From: Mixta hanseatica
GTDB taxonomy: Bacteria > Pseudomonadota > Gammaproteobacteria > Enterobacterales > Enterobacteriaceae
Length of the DNA stretch: 64,000 bases
Assembly: GCF_023517775.1 (NCBI RefSeq)
Contig: NZ_CP082904.1
Location: 1,860,001 to 1,924,000 of the forward strand
Direction: 5' to 3'
Shown here: positions 44,330 to 51,504 of the stretch, piece by piece
Layout of the letters: every line of letters begins with the position of its first letter
Position numbering within the stretch: the first letter of the stretch is position 1
The notes under the pieces: model-generated
Database searches by the model: none
Told to the model about the DNA's origin: nothing
What the model saw: only the letters and a program-made list of their open reading frames with translations
Translations under genes and position numbers: made by a program

Positions 44330-44884
44330 TCAGGCTTGACGCAGCGGCAACGAGGGAAACTCGGTCACTAAAAAGTGACGCAGATGATCAAGACACCATT
44401 CAGCATCCTCGCTGCGCTGACAGCAAAAGGCGAGGGTGATTTTCTTGCCGCTTACGCCGCCCATCTCAAGTTCAGACCAACTCCATTTCAGCGCGGAACG
44501 CGCATAGCCCACCATCGCGCCATCGCTGATATGGTTTGCTATCTCCTGTTTCGCCAGATAAGCCCAAAAATAGTCATCCAGGCTCACGGCATCCACCGTT
44601 AACGAGGCGGGCAATCCCGGCCGGAAAGTAAAATCTACATAGCCGCTTATGCCGCCGGTGAGCTGGCGATAATCACAGCCCAGCGTCATAAACAGCCCAT
44701 CCTGCAAATTTACCTCCTCCAGCAGGCGCCGCAGGTTAGGCGAACGTCTGGCTTCCTCTATCTCATCAATGCGCTGCGTCTCGTGCGTTAAGTCGATACC
44801 GCCATGATTAACGCTACCATCGCTATAGCTTTCCGGCGGATAGGGGAAAATAACGAAGCGATCGTGTTGTGTTTCCTGTTCCAT
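44330..44884 (-). CDS. Hypothetical protein, 184 residues
   Basis: I do not recognise this soluble 184-residue protein (MEQETQHDRFVIFPYPPESY). It is acidic, with several Trp in the last third (SALKWSWSELEMGG; CCQRSEDAEWCLDHLRHF). No signal peptide or membrane segment is seen. It stands in a run of small uncharacterised genes between the AriR-like gene and ldcA and is transcribed in the same direction as the lipoprotein gene upstream, 41 bases away. Confidence 0.6.
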   Translation of the reverse strand: MEQETQHDRFVIFPYPPESYSDGSVNHGGIDLTHETQRIDEIEEARRSPNLRRLLEEVNLQDGLFMTLGCDYRQLTGGISGYVDFTFRPGLPASLTVDAVSLDDYFWAYLAKQEIANHISDGAMVGYARSALKWSWSELEMGGVSGKKITLAFCCQRSEDAEWCLDHLRHFLVTEFPSLPLRQA

Positions 44885-44925
44885 GCTGACATCTCGTTCA
44901 AGGTGGCTTTAGGGTATCGGCGGCC

Positions 44926-45264
44926 TTACTTGCCGCAGGTCCAGGTAATCATCCGATCCTGCTGGGGATCGATAAGGCGGAACTGCTTATCGGACAGGCG
45001 CTGCGCCAGATAACCTTCTTTGGTAACCGCTGCCGGGATATAGCGGGTGCGATCGGTAGAGTGAAGCGGTCCGCTTTCCACTTTAACCTCATCCGTGGCC
45101 ACGCTAAAGGAATTGACCAGATCAAACACGGTACCGTGGGTAACGTTGCCTTCCTGACCGTAAATCGAGGCGACTTTGCCAGGACACTCAACGCCCTGCG
45201 GGCCGGAAGAGCAGGCAGCCAGCAAAAAGGGAAGCGTGAACACCATCACTCGCAGCATATTCAT
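44926..45264 (-). CDS. Hypothetical lipoprotein, 112 residues
   Basis: The N terminus MNMLRVMVFTLPFLLAACSS is a lipoprotein signal with lipobox LAAC, so the mature protein is lipid-anchored, Ser after Cys favouring the outer membrane. The mature part contains two further Cys, one near its start (GVECPGK) and one at its end (TWTCGK), which could form a disulfide. It is 41 bases upstream of the 184-residue gene. A start three codons in, at 45258, has the better spacing from AAAAGG. Function unknown. Confidence 0.7.
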   Translation of the reverse strand: MNMLRVMVFTLPFLLAACSSGPQGVECPGKVASIYGQEGNVTHGTVFDLVNSFSVATDEVKVESGPLHSTDRTRYIPAAVTKEGYLAQRLSDKQFRLIDPQQDRMITWTCGK

Positions 45265-45474
45265 GGCCTTTTCATCTTATCGCTTTTCCTGCCGTATACA
45301 AGACAGGACCGGCGCAGCAGCGCGCTGCGCTTTGAACAGCATAGCATCCACCCGCAGAAATGAGGGAATACGCTGCCGCTGCGCCAACTGAACCAGTGAA
45401 AAAAAGTGACTTAACTTGGTTTAACGCGATAAATTTGGCAAACTGTGCGCCCTCTCACGAAAGGGAAACGCGGA

Positions 45475-45654
45475 ATGAAAGAAGAAGAAGCCAGTCTGAT
45501 GCTGATTCGCCATGCTATTGATAACCTGCCACAGCCCCAGAAAGCGCAGGTAGAGAGCTGTATTAGCAAGATAAAACAGACCCTGAGCGAATACGAGGAA
45601 GAAGATGCCGGGCTGGCGCTGATGCTGGTGGCGGCGGAAATTGCCGCTGAGTAA
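45475..45654 (+). CDS. Hypothetical protein, 59 residues
   Basis: A small acidic helical protein, MKEEEASLMLIRHAIDNLPQ, ending in an Ala/Glu-rich helix. The ATG at 45475 follows GGGAAACGCGGA; the frame is open to 45445 but without better start. I do not recognise it. The composition, two amphipathic helices, is compatible with a small adaptor protein. Confidence 0.5.
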   Translation: MKEEEASLMLIRHAIDNLPQPQKAQVESCISKIKQTLSEYEEEDAGLALMLVAAEIAAE

Positions 45655-45724
45655 CGTAAAACTGGCACAAATTTTGAACGGATCTGAAAGCCGCGTTATG
45701 CGGCTGTTATTCTCATCGGTAACG

Positions 45725-46081
45725 TTAGCGGTTCATCTCTTTTACCAGCCAGGCGTGAATCACCGTAACCATGTAGCGCTGTTGTTCGGCGCTTAGCGGC
45801 TGATGGGCGGCAATGCGGTGCCACTTTTCCAGGCAGCTCCGACAGCAGGTCGCGGTGGCGTGTTGCGCAATAAATACCGGGTGCCCGCGCATCGGCGTTT
45901 GTTTACCATCGTTACGCGGCTCGGCAGCAGCCAGACGCTGCGCGATAAACTCCGCCGCATGTCGATCAATCACCTCCGGCCCTTTTTCCAGACAATATTG
46001 CCGTTCCTTACTTCCCAGCCGAAAGCGACGACGAAACGTCGAGGCATCCAGGCGCTGAAACAGCCGATCAAGTTCAGACAT
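45725..46081 (-). CDS. DUF4186 family protein
   Basis: The 118-residue protein has the highly conserved stretch NDGKQTPMRGHPVFIAQHAT followed by ATCCRSCLEKWHRI, characteristic of DUF4186 proteins. Paired Cys, and His residues in that segment, could bind metal. It begins MSELDRLFQRLDAS, with AGGAGCTATCT before the ATG. No function is established for the family. Confidence 0.75.
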   Translation of the reverse strand: MSELDRLFQRLDASTFRRRFRLGSKERQYCLEKGPEVIDRHAAEFIAQRLAAAEPRNDGKQTPMRGHPVFIAQHATATCCRSCLEKWHRIAAHQPLSAEQQRYMVTVIHAWLVKEMNR

Positions 46082-46270
46082 AGATAGCTCCTGTTAATCA
46101 CATCGATGTTAATGCCGTCGTCAGCGTTGTCAAATCGACGATTGCCAGGGCTTGCTCAGAAATTTCAGCAAAAATTTGCGCCAGATCAGCACTGCGGTTC
46201 GCGTTTCTGCCGATCGCAGGCTATGGATAATAGTGAATATTTTTGTACTTACGCTGAGGATGAATGCGTT

Positions 46271-46654
46271 ATGAAGAAATTATGGTTAGCGGCGGGATTG
46301 CTTACGCTAGTTACGTCGTCTGCCTGGAGCGAAACCGAATTTCAGATCACCTGTCCGGGACGGGCGGTGATGACCATATCACGTGCGCAATATGGCCTGA
46401 CCACGCTAATGTGGCCGCAACGCCATTTCCAGGTCGCGTCCGGTCAGACGCGCCATACCATGGAAAATGGCGCCAGGATTGCCATCACCCGTTTCCGCAA
46501 TGGCGATCGGTTGATCATCAATCAGAGCAACGGCGAAGTGTGGTTCGCTTATCATAACACCAGCAAGCTGCTGCCCTGTAGCCGTAGCGCGAAACGTGAA
46601 GTGGAAGCTATCACGCTGGAGCGTTTTGACGACCGCAACCACATCAATTCTTAA
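46271..46654 (+). CDS. Hypothetical periplasmic protein, 127 residues
   Basis: ATG 46271 follows a GAGGATGAATGCGTT stretch and begins MKKLWLAAGLLTLVTSSAWS, a clear signal peptide with cleavage near residue 19. The frame is open upstream to 46106, but that part is not protein-like. The mature protein has two Cys (ITCPGR and LLPCSR) that may form a disulfide. I do not recognise it. Its last four bases overlap the convergent ldcA gene. Confidence 0.6.
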   Translation: MKKLWLAAGLLTLVTSSAWSETEFQITCPGRAVMTISRAQYGLTTLMWPQRHFQVASGQTRHTMENGARIAITRFRNGDRLIINQSNGEVWFAYHNTSKLLPCSRSAKREVEAITLERFDDRNHINS

Positions 46655-47607
46655 CCTTGAGCGCACGGCGTGGCGGATGTTGCTAACACCGGGTGGCCGC
46701 TGATGCGCAGGCTGGCCTGACCGCGAGCCACGCTCAGCGCGCCCTGCGCGCCTAACGGCAGCGTGACCGTCGCCTGGTCATGACCAAAATCGAGCCCGTC
46801 GATAACCGGCAGGCCGGTCAGCTCGCGGATACGCTGCCAGACGGTAGCAAAGCCGAAGCCGTTATCATATTCGGAAGGTTTAACGCCGGTAAAACTGCCG
46901 ATGACAATTGCTCGCTGGCGCGCCAGAATACCGCACTGATGCAGCTGGAGCAGCATGCGTTCGGTGCGGAACGGGTGCTCATTGATATCCTCGATCACCA
47001 GAATACCGTCATTGATAACCGGCATCCACGGCGTGCCGACGAGCGTCATGATCATCGCCAGATTACCGCCCCAGAGCGTGCCGGTCAGCGTTGGCAATGA
47101 CGGCGTGCTGCTGGCCCACGTCAGGGTAAATTCAGGTGAGGTTAACGCTTGCCAAAAGTGATTCCAGCTAAATTCAGACAGCGCTGGCGCACCGAAATTG
47201 CCGCACAACATCGGCCCGCTAAAGGTGATCAAACCCGAATGCGCCAGCAGCGCCAGCTGCAGCGCGGTAAAATCGCTATGGCCGCATAGCGCGACCGGCT
47301 TACCTTGCAGCTGCTGCCGCAAACCCGCGTAGTCAACCTGATCCAACAGCCGCGTCACGCCATAGCCGCCGCGCACCGTCAGGATAATATCCGGCAGCGG
47401 ACTAAGTCGCGCCAGCGCATTGATATCCTGCAGGCGTTCAGCGTCGCTGCCGGCGAAACGTTGGAAGCGGCGGCAGGTTACCGCCTGGTTGATGACCTGA
47501 TGGCCCGCCTGTTCCAGCCGCTGGATGCCCAGCGCGGCGGCAGGCTGATTATGACAGTAACCGGAAGGCGCAATAAGATGGATAGTTCGGGGCGTGTGCG
47601 GATGCAT
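46651..47607 (-). CDS. ldcA: Muramoyltetrapeptide L,D-carboxypeptidase
   Basis: The 318-residue protein fits LdcA (peptidase family S66). IHLIAPSGY starts the N-terminal domain, CGHSDFTAL holds the nucleophile Ser111, VIEDINEHPFRTERML the catalytic Glu, and GLDFGHDQATVTLPLG the His. It has no signal peptide; LdcA removes the terminal D-Ala from recycled murein tetrapeptides in the cytoplasm. It stands divergent from emtA, the same pairing as in E. coli. Confidence 0.92.
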   Translation of the reverse strand: MHPHTPRTIHLIAPSGYCHNQPAAALGIQRLEQAGHQVINQAVTCRRFQRFAGSDAERLQDINALARLSPLPDIILTVRGGYGVTRLLDQVDYAGLRQQLQGKPVALCGHSDFTALQLALLAHSGLITFSGPMLCGNFGAPALSEFSWNHFWQALTSPEFTLTWASSTPSLPTLTGTLWGGNLAMIMTLVGTPWMPVINDGILVIEDINEHPFRTERMLLQLHQCGILARQRAIVIGSFTGVKPSEYDNGFGFATVWQRIRELTGLPVIDGLDFGHDQATVTLPLGAQGALSVARGQASLRISGHPVLATSATPCAQG

Positions 47608-47783
47608 TTATCGGGACTCCTGTTTCTTTTCCTGCGGTCCAGCTGGCGTGATAATGACGAAAAACCAGCTTAAAGTCATCATTTGTCACACTTTATTCAG
47701 CAATTCGGACAAGTGGACATTTTTAAAAGCGAGCCGCTAAGTAAGATGGGGCGCAGCAATCAGGCTTCGAGGAACCCTACAGC

Positions 47784-48410
47784 GTGAAAATCAGGATGCT
47801 GGTGCTCTCAGCACTGTTACTGGCGGGCTGTGCCAGTAAAACCACTCGCCATACTGCCCCGGAGCGGCAGACGCCTTTAACCAAAGCTGCGCCAACGCAC
47901 GTTGCGCAAGCCTGGTCGATGTTTACGGAAAACGCCGCCAGCCATTATGGCGTTGATGAGCGTTTGATCAGCGCGATTATCAGCGTTGAGTCGGGCGGCG
48001 ATCCGGATGTGGTCAGCCGTTCGAATGCCGTTGGCCTGATGCAAATCAAAGCCTCAACTGCCGGGCGTGAAGTTTATCGCGCGCAGGGAAGGCATGGACA
48101 GCCATCAACGCGCGAGCTGCGCGATCCGGCCAGGAATATTGATATTGGCACCGCCTATATTCGTCTACTGCAACAGCGGGCGCTGGCCGGCATTCGCGAT
48201 CCGGAAACGTTGCGCTACGCCACTATTGTCTCTTACGCCAACGGCGCGGGCGCGCTGTTGCGTACCTTCTCCCAAGACCGCCAGCAGGCGATCGCCATGA
48301 TTAACGAGATGTCGCCGGATGAGTTTCGACGCCATGTGCAGACCCGACATCCGGCTGCACAGGCGCCGCGTTATTTGTGGAAAGTGAATACCGTTTATCG
48401 CACTATCTGA
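47784..48410 (+). CDS. emtA: Membrane-bound lytic transglycosylase EmtA/MltE
   Basis: GTG at 47784 opens a 208-residue lipoprotein with signal MKIRMLVLSALLLAGC (lipobox Cys16). The SLT domain follows: YGVDERLISAIISVESGG has the catalytic Glu69, and SNAVGLMQIKAS is the conserved second motif. MltE/EmtA is an outer-membrane endo-acting transglycosylase that cleaves murein chains. Its last 16 bases overlap the convergent MscS-type gene. CGAGGAACCC lies before the start. Confidence 0.92.
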   Translation: MKIRMLVLSALLLAGCASKTTRHTAPERQTPLTKAAPTHVAQAWSMFTENAASHYGVDERLISAIISVESGGDPDVVSRSNAVGLMQIKASTAGREVYRAQGRHGQPSTRELRDPARNIDIGTAYIRLLQQRALAGIRDPETLRYATIVSYANGAGALLRTFSQDRQQAIAMINEMSPDEFRRHVQTRHPAAQAPRYLWKVNTVYRTI

Positions 48411-49543
48411 CGTCGAGGGTCATTCCGCTGGCCCTCTTCCTCTTCATTAGAGGCCTTTTCCGTCATGTTCAGTTCCGGCAAGGTACCGCCGGTAAACTGC
48501 ACGTGACGGATCGGGAAGGCGAAATGCACATCCAGCGCTTCCAGCCGCTCCATCAGCTGCAGGTTAATCTCCTGCTGAATATCCATATATTTGTTGTAAT
48601 CGGCATCGGTAACGAAATAGATCACTTCATAGGTCAGCTGGGAAACATCAAAAGAGAGGAAGTGCGCACGATCGAAACGCGTTTGCTCCACGCCCTGAAT
48701 AATCTCTTTAACGATGCCGCCAATCTGACGCGCCTTCTCTGCGGGCGTGTTATAGCTGATGCCAAAGCGGAACTGGATACGGCGCTCCTGCATACGCTTG
48801 TAGTTGTGGATGGTTTGCTGCAGCAGCACGGCGTTAGCGCAGACCACCTGTTCACCACTGAGGCTGCGAATGCGCGTGGTTTTCAAACCGATATGTTCGA
48901 TTGAGCCGGCAATATCGCCAAAAACGATAAAGTCGCCAATTTCAAACGGCTTATCCAGCCCGATGGCCAGCGAGGCGAAAACATCGCTCAGTACGGTTTG
49001 AATCGCCAGCGCGACCGCAATACCGCCCACCCCTAAGCTGGCGACCAGCGCAGTAATATTGACGCCCATATTTGACAGGATCGCCAGCATCATAATCGCC
49101 CAGATAAATATCCGCAGCATGATGCCCAGGATCACCATGGTAACCGGATTACGCACGTGGGTGGGATCGCGTAGCATATTCCTTAGCCACAGACGCACGC
49201 CGCAGTCCAGCCACAGCGCGAACTGCAGCATCAGCGCGATAAACCAGCCGTGAGAAATATTGCGGTGCCAGGTGGAGGGCAGGTCGATAAATTTAATCGC
49301 AATCAGCAGGGAAAAGATAAACAGCAGCAGGCGACTGGTGGTGCGCAACATCTCAACGGCGATGTTATAAAAGCGCGAACGGTGATCGTTTTCAAAACGT
49401 CCAAGACGGGAACTGATGAAGCCAATCAGCGAGCGCAGCACCCAGTAAATAATCGCGGTGCCGGCAACGACGATAACCGTATTGAACCAGAACGTTTGGT
49501 TAAACAGCAGTGACAGATTCCGGTCGGAAAACAGATTTTCCAT
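48395..49543 (-). CDS. MscS family mechanosensitive channel
   Basis: The 382-residue protein has about five membrane helices; the last carries the pore pattern VASLGVGGIAVALAIQTVLS of MscS proteins, followed by IGDFIVFGDIAGSIEHIGLK of the beta domain and the cytoplasmic cage. MscS channels open under membrane tension and release solutes on hypo-osmotic shock. It is longer than MscS (286) by two extra N-terminal helices, as in the YnaI/YbdG type. GGAGATGCTCCCC precedes the start. Confidence 0.9.
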   Translation of the reverse strand: MENLFSDRNLSLLFNQTFWFNTVIVVAGTAIIYWVLRSLIGFISSRLGRFENDHRSRFYNIAVEMLRTTSRLLLFIFSLLIAIKFIDLPSTWHRNISHGWFIALMLQFALWLDCGVRLWLRNMLRDPTHVRNPVTMVILGIMLRIFIWAIMMLAILSNMGVNITALVASLGVGGIAVALAIQTVLSDVFASLAIGLDKPFEIGDFIVFGDIAGSIEHIGLKTTRIRSLSGEQVVCANAVLLQQTIHNYKRMQERRIQFRFGISYNTPAEKARQIGGIVKEIIQGVEQTRFDRAHFLSFDVSQLTYEVIYFVTDADYNKYMDIQQEINLQLMERLEALDVHFAFPIRHVQFTGGTLPELNMTEKASNEEEEGQRNDPRRQIVR

Positions 49544-49640
49544 TGGGGAGCATCTCCTTACGGTTGATTGAGCGGCCTAAAATCAACACTAAGCCTGGCT
49601 CAGGCGGGTGCCCTTTGCCAGGCCGGGAGATGAACATCTC

Positions 49641-50414
49641 TTAACGGAAGCGCATCGCCTTTTCACGCGCGACGCGTTCAAGGGCAAAAATAATCTGCTG
49701 TAGCTGGCGCTCCTGCGCCGGACCAAGGGAAGTAAAACGGAAACTCAGGCGTGGTGTCGATACCGTCTCGTTTTTACTGCTGACGGTAGTCCGTGCGCCC
49801 ACGTGCAATAGCTGCGCATCTACCTGCAGCTCGCCATATTCACCCATATCCAGCCGCATGCCGCGCCAGATATCGCCGCTGGGAAGGTTCTCCGGCATTT
49901 CACCTTCCACCAGTACGCCCACGCCGCCCAGCGAAATATCCTGTAAGCGCAGACGCGCTTTGCCGCCTTCCGGCCAGGTGGCGTGACAGTAAAATATTGG
50001 GTCCAGCGGCGCGCTGATGCGAAAATATTCACGACGCTGAATCTGCAGCAGCTCTGCGGGCAGCGGGGCGCTGAAAGCGGGCAGGCCGCCAAAGTGCGCT
50101 TCGTGCAGCTGTTCCAGGCTGAATTCAACTTTCGCGCCTTTCATTTCAGCGTTGACGCGCAGGCTGTGCATTTCCAGCGTCACCTGATTATCGTAATCAT
50201 TGCTGCCGTAATCGATCACCAGCAGTTCTTTATCAACGGACAGGATACGGCTGATAAACTGACCGCGCGCATGGGAAATCATGATCGGCGTGGCGTCACG
50301 CTCGATATCGCGCAGTACGCCCAATACTGCCAGCGTGCCGCGTTTGTAATATTGCTCATTGTCTGGCTCTTTCACTTCCCGCTCCAGTCTGTTGCTAAAA
50401 ATTGCTGTAATCAT
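49641..50414 (-). CDS. ycgR: Flagellar brake protein YcgR
   Basis: From ATG 50414 the protein is 257 residues, with an N-terminal YcgR domain and a PilZ domain. QRREYFRISAP contains the RxxxR motif and DISLGGVG the DxSxxG motif that together bind c-di-GMP. Bound to c-di-GMP, YcgR slows the flagellar motor. The frame extends to 50489 without a suitable start. In E. coli ycgR is also close to emtA and ldcA. Confidence 0.92.
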   Translation of the reverse strand: MITAIFSNRLEREVKEPDNEQYYKRGTLAVLGVLRDIERDATPIMISHARGQFISRILSVDKELLVIDYGSNDYDNQVTLEMHSLRVNAEMKGAKVEFSLEQLHEAHFGGLPAFSAPLPAELLQIQRREYFRISAPLDPIFYCHATWPEGGKARLRLQDISLGGVGVLVEGEMPENLPSGDIWRGMRLDMGEYGELQVDAQLLHVGARTTVSSKNETVSTPRLSFRFTSLGPAQERQLQQIIFALERVAREKAMRFR

Positions 50415-50590
50415 CGTTATCCGCTGTTTATCGGCACTGAGGCGCCGAAATTTATAGTGTTTTTTACTTTTTGGATAAAAAAACTGCAAAAAGTTATCCC
50501 TGAAATCACATAGTTAGAATCATGTCCTATACTTGTTGCCAGAAGTGTGATGAACAGGTCAGCCGCTAACCGATCTCAGGAGGACTGGTA

Positions 50591-50788
50591 ATGTTTTCGA
50601 AAAAACAAACGCGCGACAACCTGGACTATGCGCAGGAACGTACTTGCGAAGCAGGCAGTGAACTGTGTCGCGAAATGAACAACGTAACGCATCAGGCGTG
50701 TACGTATGTAAGAAGTAACCCCTGGGCGGGCGTTGGTGCCGGTGCCGTAGTGGGAATCATTGTTGGTATGTTAATTAGCCGTAAATAA
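50591..50788 (+). CDS. DUF883/ElaB-YqjD family membrane-anchored protein
   Basis: The 65-residue protein has a polar helical start and the family's C-terminal anchor, RSNPWAGVGAGAVVGIIVGM then LISRK. ElaB/YqjD proteins are tail-anchored, stationary-phase induced, and bind ribosomes. This one is shorter than the usual 100 residues, lacking much of the N-terminal helix. AGGAGGACTGGTA precedes the ATG. It is 13 bases upstream of the GlsB/YeaQ-type gene, evidently one operon. Confidence 0.8.
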   Translation: MFSKKQTRDNLDYAQERTCEAGSELCREMNNVTHQACTYVRSNPWAGVGAGAVVGIIVGMLISRK

Positions 50789-50801
50789 GAAGGAGTTACA
50801 G

Positions 50802-51050
50802 ATGGGAATTCTGTCATGGATCATTTTTGGTTTAATCGCCGGTATCATCGCTAAATGGATCATGCCGGGTAAAGATGGTGGTGGTTTCATTATTACCATT
50901 ATTCTTGGCATCATCGGTGCCGTAGTCGGCGGCTGGATCAGTACCTTCTTTGGCTTCGGTCGCGTTGATGGCTTTAATTTCGGCAGCTTTGTGGTCGCGG
51001 TAATCGGTGCCATTGTGGTGCTGTTTATTTATCGCAAAGTGCGTCACTAA
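50802..51050 (+). CDS. GlsB/YeaQ/YmgE family stress membrane protein
   Basis: 82 residues with three membrane helices and the Gly-rich family pattern: MGILSWIIFGLIAGIIAKWI, MPGKDGGGF, IILGIIGAVVGGWIS. These small inner-membrane proteins belong to the general stress or envelope stress response; no activity is known. It is the second gene after the DUF883 gene, with AAGAAGGAGTTACAG before the start, and it ends in a strong terminator. Confidence 0.9.
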   Translation: MGILSWIIFGLIAGIIAKWIMPGKDGGGFIITIILGIIGAVVGGWISTFFGFGRVDGFNFGSFVVAVIGAIVVLFIYRKVRH

Positions 51051-51063
51051 GCGGTAAATTCAG

Positions 51064-51090
51064 AAAAAGGAGGCTAAGGCCTCCTTTTTT
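51064..51090 (+). terminator. Rho-independent terminator
   Basis: AAAAAGGAGGC (51064-51074), TAAG loop, GCCTCCTTTTT (51079-51089) and further T: ends the DUF883-GlsB operon. Confidence 0.92.
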
Positions 51091-51176
51091 TATGCCTGCG
51101 ATGCTGCGTTCTGTATACGCTGCTGCTGCATCTGCGCAAAATGGCTTTCCAGCCAGTCGGCCAGCGGGCTGCACAG
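51090..51176 (-). pseudogene. HxlR family regulator remnant (C terminus only)
   Basis: On the minus strand the frame ending in TAA at 51090 reads CSPLADWLESHFAQMQQQRI, which matches the last helix of HxlR-type regulators such as E. coli YtfH (ALADWIELNLPEV). The DNA-binding part is absent. In E. coli ytfH is divergent from qorB (ytfG); here the adjoining opposite-strand sequence is a qorB remnant, which supports the identification. Confidence 0.6.
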
Positions 51177-51182
51177 CACCAA

Positions 51183-51383
51183 AACGTGATTAACGCGGCG
51201 GAAGGGCGCATCGCCTCCGCCAGCCGTCAGGATTATGCCGAGGCGGCGGCGACGGTAATGACTCAGGCTGAGCCGACAGAAAAAGTTTATGAACTGGCGG
51301 GCGACAGCCGCATGCTGAGCAAGCTGATTGGCCGCGCCACGACGCCGTGGCAGGAAACCATCGCCGCCGCGCTCAAGGGTTAA
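51183..51383 (+). pseudogene. qorB: qorB (NAD(P)H:quinone oxidoreductase) remnant
   Basis: The plus-strand frame encodes NAAEGRIASASRQDYAEAAA and EKVYELAGDS, as in the middle of QorB, then jumps straight to RMLSKLIGRATTPW, the extreme C terminus, and stops at 51383. The N-terminal NAD(P)-binding half and an internal segment of about 45-50 residues are missing. The inner jump joins two places that would both encode Asp-Ser, so it may be a deletion between short direct repeats. Confidence 0.75.
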
Positions 51384-51401
51384 ATTCAGCACGAAATGCA
51401 C

Positions 51402-51434
51402 AAAAGGAGGTTACGTTTGCCACGTAACCCCCTT
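51402..51434 (-). terminator. Terminator of the TonB receptor gene
   Basis: GGAGGTTACG (51406-51415) and CGTAACCCCC (51423-51432) pair with one mismatch; on the minus strand TTTTG follows. It is 70 bases beyond the receptor stop. Confidence 0.8.
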
Positions 51435-51504
51435 AATCAACCGTCAGGCTTCAGGCGTTGTTAACCACGTTTGCGGCTAACACGCCTGATGCCGTTTTGC
51501 GTCG

